A DNA stretch of 64,000 bases from Bacillus cytotoxicus (GCF_023715645.1 NZ_JAMBOP010000015.1:1-64000), one strand, 5' to 3'; shown: positions 25,728-34,040, numbered from the stretch's first letter. The notes: generated by a model from the sequence alone, not told the origin. Made by a program: numbers and translations.

Positions 25728-26024
25728 TTAACATACGCCGCCTTCTTTCAATAGCGCAAACATTTCCATGACCGGCTTATGAATCGACTGTAGAGACACT
25801 ACGTTCTTAGTACGATACTCCGCGAAAGCAAAAACGTAATAGTAGTCTTCCGTTTCAATGTAGACGGAAAGGTGTAACTTTCCGAGTATTTCGAATGACT
25901 TAATTTCGAATAATAGTACGGCATTGATGCCCGTCTGCTTTTCGATCTCTGTACGTAATTCTTGCGGTAATTCTTCGAAAGTTGTAAGTTGTGAAGCGTT
26001 GAGTAACGTTCTGAATTCGCGCAT
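25728..26024 (-). CDS. Hypothetical protein, 98 aa
   Basis: Unrecognised small protein; a beta-rich centre (LHLSVYIETEDYYYVFAFAE) suggests a compact fold. ATG at 26024 follows GGGGATAAATAAA; the longer frame is not supported. It lies 28 bases after the next upstream 98-aa gene and is probably cotranscribed with it. Confidence 0.6.
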   Translation of the reverse strand: MREFRTLLNASQLTTFEELPQELRTEIEKQTGINAVLLFEIKSFEILGKLHLSVYIETEDYYYVFAFAEYRTKNVVSLQSIHKPVMEMFALLKEGGVC

Positions 26025-26052
26025 TTTATTTATCCCCTTTCCGTTTAGCCGT

Positions 26053-26349
26053 TTAGTGTAAATCGCGTTTAATGTTAGCGATAGCAAGTAAGAAATCAAC
26101 GGCCGACATGTTTCCAATTTCTTCTAAACTAATAGCTGAATCATTAACAACGCCTTGTAAATCCAGGGCTTCTTCGCCTAGAATAATTTCGCCGTTACTA
26201 CCGTAGATGAATTCCTGAATCTGAATGCCGTCTTCATATACCGATAAAACGTACTTTTCGTTGATTTTTACGGCTTTCTCGTTGCAAACCACGGATGTAC
26301 CATCATTGTTTTCCAATACGATTTTCACTGAAACTTCTTGTAAATTCAT
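26053..26349 (-). CDS. Hypothetical protein, 98 aa, first gene of the small-gene run
   Basis: Unrecognised. ATG at 26349 follows GGGGGATTCAAA. The product has alternating hydrophobic residues (VSVKIVLENNDG, YVLSVYEDGIQI) and an acidic C-terminal half. Its upstream region holds the two TTACG-type operators shared with the divergent XRE gene at 26456, so it is probably repressed by that protein. Confidence 0.6.
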   Translation of the reverse strand: MNLQEVSVKIVLENNDGTSVVCNEKAVKINEKYVLSVYEDGIQIQEFIYGSNGEIILGEEALDLQGVVNDSAISLEEIGNMSAVDFLLAIANIKRDLH

Positions 26350-26369
26350 TTTGAATCCCCCTTTATTAA

Positions 26370-26414
26370 TTACGTTTACCGTAACTGTCAACCCTAAAAT
26401 TACATTTTACGTAA
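26370..26414. promoter_or_regulatory. Divergent operator pair between small-gene run and XRE gene
   Basis: TTACGTTTACCGTAA (26370-26384) and TTACATTTTACGTAA (26400-26414), two near-palindromes of the form TTAC-N7-GTAA, 30 bases apart. TATAAT-like boxes (around 26428) for the plus-strand gene follow. The half-site CGTAA is shared with the operators at 14244-14293. Confidence 0.65.
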
Positions 26415-26455
26415 TTCTTTTTAGACTATATAATATAGACAAGGGGTGATACATA

Positions 26456-26689
26456 GTGGCAAAAAGAATCGAAATTAAGCTGCGTGACATATTAAAATCT
26501 CGCGGAATGGATCAGAAAGATTTAATCGATGATAAAAACGGATTATCTACTCGTACTATAAGTGAACTAGCAAGCGGAAAAATGAAAAGATATCCGAAAG
26601 AGGCGCTAGAGAAGATCGCAGATAAATTAAATATTACCGATATGAATGAGCTACTGTTGATTGTAGACGATGAGGAAGGCGCTGAATAA
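26456..26689 (+). CDS. XRE-family HTH regulator, 77 aa
   Basis: GTG start at 26456 with GGGGTGAT upstream. The helix-turn-helix covers about residues 17-45 (MDQKDLIDDKNGLSTRTISELA). The C-terminal KLNITDMNELLLIVDDEEGAE parallels the 70-aa regulator at 14370. It runs against the surrounding genes and is divergent from the 26349 run; probably a lysogeny-type repressor or its antagonist. Confidence 0.82.
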   Translation: MAKRIEIKLRDILKSRGMDQKDLIDDKNGLSTRTISELASGKMKRYPKEALEKIADKLNITDMNELLLIVDDEEGAE

Positions 26690-26928
26690 GGCGTCTTTTT
26701 TATTTGGAGAATGTAAAATTGAAAATGTAGTTGGGTCAATAAAGACAATAAAACGACCACCAATGGTTCAATGATCTTCACTCATTATTAGTGTTGCTTA
26801 TGTGTTGCATTTTTCTCAACACTTTAGTAAATTCCTTCAACATTTTCTCAACGTTTTTCATGGACAATTGCACACTTTCTCAACACCATTAATACGCTAA
26901 TATTAAATATTAATGCGAGGTGCTGAAA

Positions 26929-27225
26929 ATGACTTTGTTAATTATTTTAGGGTATATATTTTTGGTGAGCATAAGTAATTTGAAGTCTTATAGCATTCAT
27001 GTAACTTTCAAGATAGCTTCAGATAATAAAACAGCTTCAAGATGGTCATTTGTTAATAAATTGAAATTACAAACACTAAAAGAATTACTGGGAAAACAAG
27101 ATTTCAACAAACTAAAGAATATTACAATCGGCGAGCTATCTATCCCTGTAGAATTATTTAATAAGTTTCTAGTTAAAACAATAATTCTTATAATTTTATT
27201 TTTGTACCGACATTATTTCGGTTAA
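26929..27225 (+). CDS. Small membrane protein, 98 aa
   Basis: Two hydrophobic segments, one at each end (about residues 1-18 and 78-94), enclose a hydrophilic helix-rich stretch. ATG at 26929 follows GAGGTG. It has no recognised family. Small two-TM proteins in mobile elements are often superinfection-exclusion or toxin-like factors; here that is only a possibility. It is AT-rich compared with its neighbours. Confidence 0.55.
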   Translation: MTLLIILGYIFLVSISNLKSYSIHVTFKIASDNKTASRWSFVNKLKLQTLKELLGKQDFNKLKNITIGELSIPVELFNKFLVKTIILIILFLYRHYFG

Positions 27226-27317
27226 ATATAATCAAAGGTCACTTTTTATAAAATTATTAAATACTACGCTGTAGAATTTCACGTATAAATAATTATTTTA
27301 TTTATTAACCGAATATT

Positions 27318-27347
27318 TTGACAAGTAAATATAAATTAGGGTACAAT
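27318..27347 (+). promoter_or_regulatory. Strong sigma-A promoter before a 20-codon ORF
   Basis: TTGACA (27318-27323), 18 bases, TACAAT (27342-27347). It is one of the clearest promoters in the element and faces a microORF at 27385. Confidence 0.75.
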
Positions 27348-27384
27348 CCTATTGAATTTTAAATATCTTTAGGGGGGAATACAA

Positions 27385-27447
27385 ATGGAGGGAGATAATA
27401 AAGGCGTAAAGAATATACCCGCTTCTAGACCCAAAGTAATTTTTTGA
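27385..27447 (+). CDS. Candidate microprotein, 20 aa
   Basis: ATG at 27385 follows a near-perfect RBS (AGGGGGGAA) and the promoter at 27318. The product starts MEGDNKGVKN and ends RPKVIF. It is short, basic at the C-terminus and without a signal sequence. It may be a real peptide, a leader, or the start of a truncated gene; its setting, convergent with a recombinase gene, is odd. Confidence 0.4.
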   Translation: MEGDNKGVKNIPASRPKVIF

Positions 27448-27531
27448 TACGTCGATTTCTCTATCGCCTGGCGGACGGTCTTACGAAATACCTCCCCCGC
27501 CCCTAATAAAAAGAGCCGGCATTTTCACCGA

Positions 27532-28014
27532 CTACAATTTAAACGTTTTTAATTTGTCCTCTATTTGTTCTTCTGTAATTCCGATGTATCGTAATGTTAT
27601 CGAAGGGTGACTGTGATTTAATATCTTTTGTAACTCGGCTACATCCTTATGTTGTTTATAGTACCAATATCCGAACGATTTCCTTAGACTATGATTACCA
27701 ACGCTCTCTACTCCTGCAAAGTCTGCGGCTTTATTTAGCTGACGATATGCCTGTGTCGGTGAGATTGCTTTGTCTCCTTTGCGTGATGGAAACATCCACT
27801 CGCTATCTAACGTAGATACATACGCCTGTACCTCATCGTATATAGAGTCCAGGTAGACTGTGCGCTTCTTACTCGTCTTCCCTTCCTTAACGATAGCTTT
27901 ACGCTTACCCTTCACGTCCGATACTTTTAGCTTCAATAGATCACCGACGCGTAATCCCGTGTTAATGCCGATCAGGAACAGTATGTAATCTCTCTCGCTG
28001 CAATGGCGTTTCAA
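27532..28014 (-). CDS. Tyrosine recombinase, short (catalytic domain only)
   Basis: A 160-aa catalytic domain of the phage integrase/XerC-D family. Motifs: TGLRVGDLL (first Arg), HSLRKSFGYW (His-x-x-Arg), NHSHPSIT (second His region) and LRYIGI (nucleophilic Tyr). The N-terminal core-binding domain is missing or replaced by about 28 in-frame residues without a start codon. The start is taken as TTG at 28014. Short recombinases of this form occur in Bacillus phages, so it may be complete. A terminator-like hairpin follows at 27510-27530. Confidence 0.75.
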   Translation of the reverse strand: MKRHCSERDYILFLIGINTGLRVGDLLKLKVSDVKGKRKAIVKEGKTSKKRTVYLDSIYDEVQAYVSTLDSEWMFPSRKGDKAISPTQAYRQLNKAADFAGVESVGNHSLRKSFGYWYYKQHKDVAELQKILNHSHPSITLRYIGITEEQIEDKLKTFKL

Positions 28015-28851
28015 TCCCCACTTCAGAAAGTTCCGATTGGCTATCTGTAAGACGGTGGAGACTGACGAAATGTAAACCGTTGTAAACTACCGTATTCAAT
28101 TGCTTCTATATATAACGGATAAATAAGACGTTTTACATGTACGTTAAAAGTTTCGGTAAGGCTGCGTGTAATGAGAGGAAAGCTGACGAAAATCACAATG
28201 AATCACAACGTTAAACCTCTTAAATCCCTTGTAACTAACCGTTATTCCTATGATAGTTACTTTGTGATTTATTGCCTCGAAAAGTTTCGGAGGTGTGTCC
28301 GCCTGATCCCTTCGCCTAGTAAAATTCACAAATTACTATACCGTACTATATTCGATATATACCGTTTCTTCCTCATATGGCGCGGATTATCGGTATTATA
28401 GTCCCTTGTTGAAATTTCGTTAGAGGACGTCTATATTGACCGAAAAGCTGGCGAAATGGGAGGCGTTGGGAAGTCACTATTTTAGCTACTTCTATATATA
28501 CGTAGTGAAATCGACACTTCCCATCGTTAGATATTACGTGAATTACGATGCACGGTTCCCGTTCGTGGGCGAGATAATCCAAGGGTGGAGTTTTGGAGGT
28601 GGACGTGCGTCGGGAGCGTGCGGCTGGTGAAATCGGTAGTTTAACGTAGTGTACAACGGTGAGAATAGTCGATTTTGTTCAGGTTTGTTAACTGTACGAC
28701 GACATTGTCGCAAACGTTTCCTTTGTGAAACACGTTACGTCACGTAATTTAGGTCGTCTTAATTTCCGAAGAGTAACGGGAAGGTCAGGCGGATTGGACG
28801 TATTATAAAAAGGATAGAAAACGAGGAAAAGCCGACGTTATGCCGGCTTCT
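28015..28851. other. Second gene-free region with a long hairpin
   Basis: More than 800 bases without a convincing gene. A 55-base imperfect hairpin lies at 28468-28522 (outer stem GGGAAGT/ACTTCCC, inner GCTAC/GTAG). The motif AAAGCTGRCGAAA appears at about 28180 and 28443. Together with the gene-free stretch at 13.5-14.2 kb, this suggests cis-acting DNA or untranslated RNA. Confidence 0.5.
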
Positions 28852-29364
28852 TTACAACGTTTCATTTGTTAGTAGATCTTGTAATTCAACGTCTCCTTGT
28901 TCGGCTTCTAATTTAGCTTTGTGTTCAACGTGATGTTTGTACGCCAATTTTAAATTCGTAACTTGCTTTCCGATAAGTTTAGCGATTTCGTCAGCTTGTT
29001 TTTCAGCTATTTTTGCCATACTACGAATTAATCGGTCTTTATCACTAGAGAGGCATAAACCTTCAAGATGAATTTCGTAATTAATAAGTTCAGGTTTGTT
29101 TGAATACCCAATAGAGGAAATAGGTATTTGTATTTTCTTTCTTCCTCTAATATGGATAGGTTCTTTAAATCTAATTTGTTCAGGTCCTACTTTTTCGATA
29201 ATGTATTCATTAATTTGAGTATCATTTCCTTTCATTTTGATATGTACAATCACACCATCATTCAGTACTTCTTCCCGGTCGTAAACTCTTTGAAGGACTT
29301 CAGAATCACTTGTATGCCATTTGAAGTAATTATCGTTGATACAATCAGTATCATTTCTAAACAT
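28852..29364 (-). CDS. Hypothetical protein, 170 aa
   Basis: I do not recognise a family. The N-terminal two thirds look beta-rich, with EIHLEGLCLSSDKD in the centre; the C-terminal third is a charged helix (about 115-160). ATG at 29364 follows AGGAGGGAA. It is divergent from the DUF4062 gene (29614), sharing a 250-base intergenic region, and is followed by a GC hairpin (AAGCCGGC) terminator at about 28830. The pair may be linked cargo. Confidence 0.6.
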   Translation of the reverse strand: MFRNDTDCINDNYFKWHTSDSEVLQRVYDREEVLNDGVIVHIKMKGNDTQINEYIIEKVGPEQIRFKEPIHIRGRKKIQIPISSIGYSNKPELINYEIHLEGLCLSSDKDRLIRSMAKIAEKQADEIAKLIGKQVTNLKLAYKHHVEHKAKLEAEQGDVELQDLLTNETL

Positions 29365-29613
29365 AAGATTCCCTCCTAATTTTTCTTATATTATTACGAT
29401 TCGCCAACGTTTGATATAAACCTTTTACAAATGATAAAGACTTTCTGATAAAACTAACGAGTTGTATTATAAATACAAAAGTCACAAATGCGTACTACAA
29501 GTCCTAGCTAACAGTGAAGTTAAACATATGATTAATCCTCTCTGATTATGGTAAAATTGGAAACGTAGGCTTATATAAATAATACGTATATTTGGAGAGA
29601 GGAACGGAAGCGA

Positions 29614-30582
29614 ATGCAGAAAAAGTTACAAGTTTTTATATCGTCAACTTTTACCGATTTACAAGAAGAACGACAAACGGCAGTACAAGCAGTTTTAAAC
29701 GCTGGACATATTCCAGCAGGGATGGAACTATTCAAGGCGGCAGATACTTCCCAAAAAGAAACAATCAAAAAGTGGATAGAAGAATCTGATGTTTATATGC
29801 TGGTTTTGGGTGGTAGGTACGGATCAATCGACGAGGAAACTGACTTAAGCTACACGCATTGGGAGTATGAGTATGCGGGAGAACTAGGTAAACCACGTTT
29901 TGCAATTGTAATAAATGATGCTGCGTTAAATGAAAAAGTAAGTAAATATGGTGCAGATGTTTTAGAAAGAGAAAATTACGGTAAGTACCAAGATTTTAAA
30001 AAAGAGGTACTCAGTAAGATTTCAAAGTTTTACTCCGATTTAAAGGATATAAAAATCGCTGTGTTAGAATCTCTTAAAGAATACGAAAAAGATAAAAAAT
30101 TAGCTGGTTGGGTTTCAGGGGCAGAACTTAAAGACGCAAATAATCTTATGAAAGATAATTATGATTTAATGAGAGAAAATGCCGAGCTAAAAAGGCAATT
30201 AGGAAAAATGCAATCACAGTTAAATAAAAATACAGAAATAGATGGAATTTCTTTTGAAGAAGTAAAAGCCTGCTTAAAGCAAGAAAGATGCCAACCGGCT
30301 AAATATGAAGTTGATCATGATTCATTTGGAGAAGAAGAATTTGACATGTATGAGTTATTCTTAATGTGCAGTAGCATGTTCGCATCGGGGGTTACTAATC
30401 AATATGGCTGTAGTAATATGGAATCATTTGTATACCATACAGTTGCCCCTATACTTATGAAATTTAGTTTAGTTGAAAAAGTAAAAGTGGCAGGTGTTAA
30501 ATATCAACGAATTCAAACTAGCAAAATTGGATTGAAGTTTCTTAAATTAGTAACTTTAGAAGAGAGCAAGAAAACTGTCTAG
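29614..30582 (+). CDS. DUF4062-domain protein, candidate defence effector
   Basis: A 322-aa protein. The N-terminal ~100 residues show the DUF4062 hallmark (VFISSTFTDLQEER at 8-21) followed by ESDVYMLVLGGRYGSID and SYTHWEYEYA, related to TIR/SEFIR-like folds. A coiled-coil (about 185-215) links to a C-terminal domain. DUF4062 is found in several multi-domain immune proteins. It is monocistronic, opposite in strand to most of the element, with its own terminator, and lies next to the integrases: the typical place of cargo. A defence function is an inference. Confidence 0.78.
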   Translation: MQKKLQVFISSTFTDLQEERQTAVQAVLNAGHIPAGMELFKAADTSQKETIKKWIEESDVYMLVLGGRYGSIDEETDLSYTHWEYEYAGELGKPRFAIVINDAALNEKVSKYGADVLERENYGKYQDFKKEVLSKISKFYSDLKDIKIAVLESLKEYEKDKKLAGWVSGAELKDANNLMKDNYDLMRENAELKRQLGKMQSQLNKNTEIDGISFEEVKACLKQERCQPAKYEVDHDSFGEEEFDMYELFLMCSSMFASGVTNQYGCSNMESFVYHTVAPILMKFSLVEKVKVAGVKYQRIQTSKIGLKFLKLVTLEESKKTV

Positions 30583-30615
30583 CATTATAGGAATTAATAA
30601 AAAATTCTATTTTGT

Positions 30616-30643
30616 AAAAGCATCCGTTTTGGATGCTTTTTTC
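30616..30643 (+). terminator. Terminator after the DUF4062 gene
   Basis: AAAAGCATCC/GGATGCTTTT around a 5-base loop, then TT. Confidence 0.92.
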
Positions 30644-30710
30644 ATCTAGATTATTAACTTTTCCCCTTCCGTACGGGATGTTTCCTTGCGTTCAATCACT
30701 CCGTACTCCT

Positions 30711-31841
30711 CTAACCGAATATCTCGTCCAACTTATCCGCCACCTCTCGTTGCATCGTCGGCAATACATGGCTATAAGTATTCAACGTCGTTTGTATATC
30801 CGTATGTCCCAAACGTTCTGATATCAACTTTACATTGACGTTCTGTTGTATGAGCATAGTAGCGTGTGTGTGACGTAGATCGTGAAAGCGTATCTTAGGT
30901 AGATCGAGTTTCTCCGTAAGATTATGGAATTCTACCCGACAATTCCTTGGTATTAACGGGTTTCCTTTACGAGCGCATATGACTAGATCATTATTGTCGT
31001 AGTCTCTACCGTAATACTTGCGTTCTTTCTTGATCGTTTCACGATGTAACTTTAACTCTTCAATTAGTTTTAACGGAATATGTACATTACGTATACTTGC
31101 GTTATTTTTAGCACCTACTTTAATCTTTCCCGCCTGAGTTAATGTTTGCCGTATGTAAATTATCTGATTTTCAAAGTCGATATCTTTCCAACGTAGCCCC
31201 ATAATCTCTCCTTGACGCATTCCTGTTAGTAGCGCGATTACACAAGCCATATAAAAACGAGTAGGTCGATAAACATTCTTCCCCTCACTTATAAAACGAT
31301 TGACTTCCTCTAACGTCCACACGTTGATTTCTGATGTTTTTCTTAACTTAGGTAACGTAATTCCTATCGTTGGATTCTCGTCAATTAGCTTTAAAACTTT
31401 AGCTTTTTTCAATGAAGCGCTAACTATCCTATAAATAAGATGAACCGTAGCAGGTGAATAACCTACATCAATAACTAGATCATTAACAAACTTTTGCATA
31501 TATATCGGTTCGATTTGCTTTAATTGAAAGTGTCCTAACCTCGGTTTAATTACGTTTTCTAAGTAAGTTTTATGTATTTCATAAGTGCTCTCCTGTAAGT
31601 GGAAGGTACGTTCTTTCATCCACTCGTCTACATATGTAGCATATGATAACTTCGATAAATCCGAATGCTCACCGTCTAACATTTTTGATTTTAACTTCAC
31701 CATAGCGTCGTGGGCTTCACGTTTTGTTTTGAATCCCCTTCTACGTACTTGTCGCCGTTTCCCTGTCATTGGGTCCCTCGTAATATTAAATACGAAATCC
31801 CATTTACCTGTTTGTTTATTCTTACTTACTGTACCGCTCAT
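30711..31841 (-). CDS. Tyrosine-type site-specific integrase (phage/Tn916 class)
   Basis: A 376-aa recombinase with three parts: an N-terminal arm-binding domain (about 1-55, including KRRQVRRRGFKTKREA), a SAM-like core-binding domain (about 60-150) and a catalytic domain with TGMRQGE, HDLRHTHAT, LGHTDIQTT and the nucleophile in TYSHV. All catalytic residues are present. ATG at 31841 follows GGAGGGA. It lies 130 bases before a second recombinase gene ends; which of the two drives integration at ykpA is not settled by sequence. Confidence 0.92.
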   Translation of the reverse strand: MSGTVSKNKQTGKWDFVFNITRDPMTGKRRQVRRRGFKTKREAHDAMVKLKSKMLDGEHSDLSKLSYATYVDEWMKERTFHLQESTYEIHKTYLENVIKPRLGHFQLKQIEPIYMQKFVNDLVIDVGYSPATVHLIYRIVSASLKKAKVLKLIDENPTIGITLPKLRKTSEINVWTLEEVNRFISEGKNVYRPTRFYMACVIALLTGMRQGEIMGLRWKDIDFENQIIYIRQTLTQAGKIKVGAKNNASIRNVHIPLKLIEELKLHRETIKKERKYYGRDYDNNDLVICARKGNPLIPRNCRVEFHNLTEKLDLPKIRFHDLRHTHATMLIQQNVNVKLISERLGHTDIQTTLNTYSHVLPTMQREVADKLDEIFG

Positions 31842-31973
31842 ATTTATCCCTCCCCTATATTAATTTCGTATTATTTTATCGTTTTCCTTTTAAAAAAGAA
31901 TACGTCCTTTATTCCACCTTTCCCGAAAAAAAATAACGCCACTAATTAAAGTGACGTTTTATCCTAAATCTAT

Positions 31974-32960
31974 TTATAATTTTAACGATTTTATTGGCGA
32001 ATACTGTTTATGGAGCGCTGCGACATCCTCGTACATAAATTGTACGTACCGTCTCGTCATAGCGATATCAGTATGTCCGAGAATATTTTGTAACGAGAAT
32101 AAGTCTCCGCCGTTCTTTAAATAAAACTTGGCGCATGTATGACGGAAGGTATGTGGACTGACTCTAACGTTCTCTATCTTTGCTGCTCTTCCATAACGGG
32201 CAATCATCTGATGTAGCCCACGTTGTTTAAACAACTCACCAGATATATTACAGAATAATTGCTTCGTACTTGCTTCTCCCCTAACGGAAATCCATCGTTT
32301 TATGGCGTTTTTCGTACCGTCTGTAATCGGTACTTTTCTCATGCGGTACGTTTTGGCGTGCTTAACAAGTATTGAGTTTTCCTCCCAAATTACATCGGTC
32401 AATTCTATGTTTAGTATCTCATTTTGCCGGAGTCCACATTCTAACAGCACTAAGCATATTGCATAATTTCGCACACCAGTCCAAGTCGTCTTATCTATTT
32501 CTTTAAAGAATCGATTCAATTGATCTTTAGTAAACGTAGCAATTTCCTTTTGTCTATCCTTCAGTAATTTCACGTTTTTCATAGGATAGGTAGGAATCAT
32601 TTTCTTTTCGTACAGCCACTTTAAAACCGTTCTAAAGGCTCGCAACCTAATATTTATCGTTGCTGGCGATAACTTTTTTTCGTTTTTCATATAAAGTATT
32701 ACGTTGTCTTCGAGCATATCTTTCGTAAATTCATACGGCGGTACGTTACCTAAGTCTTGCTCATTCATGTATCGAAATATCATACGCGTTTCTTTTTCGT
32801 AATAGAACAGTGATGCTTCTCTAAGCCCACGCAACTCACCGTCCTTCAGAAACGCCTCCATAGCCTCTTTCCATGTCTCAACGTAATTGTGCGTCTTTTC
32901 TCCGATTAACCCAAGTTCCTCATCGTTTAAATAACGACTACGTTTTTTCTTCACACACAT
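31974..32960 (-). CDS. Tyrosine recombinase, XerC/XerD-like, next to att
   Basis: A 328-aa recombinase with an N-terminal core-binding domain (about 25-120) and a catalytic domain carrying CGLRQNEIL, HTFRHTCAKF, LGHTDIAMT and RYVQF (Tyr). No separate arm-binding domain is present. ATG at 32960 follows AAAGGAGTGA. Its start is 104 bases from the far att copy, the usual place for the integrase that makes the element. An AACG-CACT hairpin with T-run ends it at about 31935-31960. Xer-like enzymes often use short partly palindromic sites. Confidence 0.9.
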   Translation of the reverse strand: MCVKKKRSRYLNDEELGLIGEKTHNYVETWKEAMEAFLKDGELRGLREASLFYYEKETRMIFRYMNEQDLGNVPPYEFTKDMLEDNVILYMKNEKKLSPATINIRLRAFRTVLKWLYEKKMIPTYPMKNVKLLKDRQKEIATFTKDQLNRFFKEIDKTTWTGVRNYAICLVLLECGLRQNEILNIELTDVIWEENSILVKHAKTYRMRKVPITDGTKNAIKRWISVRGEASTKQLFCNISGELFKQRGLHQMIARYGRAAKIENVRVSPHTFRHTCAKFYLKNGGDLFSLQNILGHTDIAMTRRYVQFMYEDVAALHKQYSPIKSLKL

Positions 32961-33063
32961 TCACTCCTTTGGTATCATACGACTACCCGAAAAAGTGAAC
33001 GCAAGATATATATTGATATATTAACGTTTATAACCGTTTGTATGGCGTGAGAAACACATGCAT

Positions 33064-33144
33064 TCTGCAAAACGTAAACTTACGTTACTTACTGTAATCA
33101 TTTAGTTCCTCCTAGTAATACCGCTGTTTTCAGCGTTTTCTCAC
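33064..33144. repeat. att direct repeat, far side (81 bp)
   Basis: Identical to 13309-13389. Here the copied ykpA start and first codons have no gene behind them; they mark the other boundary of the element. Confidence 0.97.
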
Positions 33145-33169
33145 GCGTTAAATAAAAAAAGACAGATTA

Positions 33170-33233
33170 CGATTCGCGTATTTTAAACTGTATCCACATT
33201 ATACCGTAGTAAATATAGGAAAGACAATAGATA
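33170..33233 (-). promoter_or_regulatory. Orphaned ykpA promoter on the chromosomal side
   Basis: TTGTCT (33222-33227) and TATAAT (33198-33203) with an 18-base spacer on the minus strand, at the same distance from the att repeat as the element-borne copy. It now points into the end of the element, across a start codon that leads into element DNA. Confidence 0.75.
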
Positions 33234-33640
33234 TGTTAATCGCTTAAGTTTACTGAATTATTAGCGGATTATTTACGACAAGAACTACGTATCTATTCTT
33301 ATTATGGAAAATTTCAACAAATAAATATGAATGAAGTATAAATTTTCTATGTGAATTTTTTCAATAATAAATCTTGTAGCCCTTCACGCAGTCACATTCG
33401 TTTGTTCATTCTCCTATTTTCGGCACAAGTCGTTTTTATTTTTCTCAATATGATACATATAGACCTCTACCGACAAAAATGTTAATATATGGTTACCCTA
33501 TTCTTCTGACCTAATATTATTAGGTCTTTTTTTATGAATCAACTCTCATTATTCCTTTTTTTAACACCCTGTTTACACTATGCATCAATTCTCCCATTGC
33601 TACATACGCTCATGTCTGCATCTTTCTCCTTGACTACACT
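33234..33640. other. Intergenic stretch between two leader copies
   Basis: About 400 AT-rich bases without a gene. It may be what remains of an older inserted element, because it lies between two copies of the ykpA leader. Confidence 0.4.
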
Positions 33641-33720
33641 GCTGTTTTCAGCGTTTTCTCATCAATTACCTTAAGAGTAACAGTGTACAACTCACTTATT
33701 TTAGACTCTTGCTATTCTAT
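33641..33720. repeat. Third, decayed copy of the ykpA leader
   Basis: GCTGTTTTCAGCGTTTTCTCA (33641-33661) equals 21 bases of the att repeat, and ACTCACTTATTTTAG (33690-33704) resembles ACTCACGTATTTTAG (13417-13431). The offset between these two blocks is 29 bases in all three leader copies. The -35 is no longer recognisable here. Confidence 0.7.
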
Positions 33721-33875
33721 AAATAGCAACGATAGATTCATTTTCTACAAGGAAAGCAGATCATTTTCAAAAGCAATTTCCATGTCTTTTTATCATAAAT
33801 TTTATTTCTCTATCTTATACATAAACTACATATCGTCTAAATTCGATTCACTTCTAACAAAGGAGATGTTAATGT

Positions 33876-34040
33876 ATGAGCTATCATAACAATCGAAGTG
33901 GTTCCAATGTATTAAAAATACAACGTAAAACTTCCCATTTTGATGCTTGGAAATATGAATCTATTTATAGATACTCTCCTCTATTTTCATATAAAAAGAT
34001 TTTCAAAGTTTTTTTTCGTATCTTTTCCACAAAAAATTAA
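33876..34040 (+). CDS. Possible small protein, 54 aa
   Basis: ATG at 33876 lies 10 bases after AAAGGAG. The product starts MSYHNNRSGS and has a basic, aromatic C-terminal part. No family is known to me; it could be a minor sporulation-type or random ORF. Confidence 0.4.
   Translation: MSYHNNRSGSNVLKIQRKTSHFDAWKYESIYRYSPLFSYKKIFKVFFRIFSTKN

Larger units (their letters stand above)
13390..33063. mobile_element. Integrative element in the ykpA leader, phage-satellite-like, ~19.7 kb
   Basis: Bounded by perfect 81-bp repeats. A tyrosine recombinase gene ends 104 bases from the far repeat. Contents: two more tyrosine recombinases, XRE-type regulators, a helicase-like ATPase, a capsid protein of the lambda E family, a tail-tip protein, a scaffold-like protein, a DUF4062 protein and many small unknown genes, mostly on the minus strand. 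No terminase large subunit, portal, tape-measure or lysis gene was found. Codon and dinucleotide use (frequent CG, TACG) looks different from the flanking chromosome. A degenerate prophage is the main alternative, but most genes are intact with good RBSs. Confidence 0.88.

Noticed and set aside
13390-33063. Calling the element an ICE or conjugative plasmid
   Set aside because: No relaxase, coupling protein or type IV secretion gene was seen.
13390-33063. Calling the element a complete prophage
   Set aside because: Only capsid and tail-tip genes are recognisable; portal, large terminase, tape measure and lysis genes were not found.
33683-33889. 68-codon plus-strand frame
   Set aside because: No RBS before its ATG, and its start lies inside the decayed third leader copy. 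The ORF at 33876 in another frame has a better RBS.
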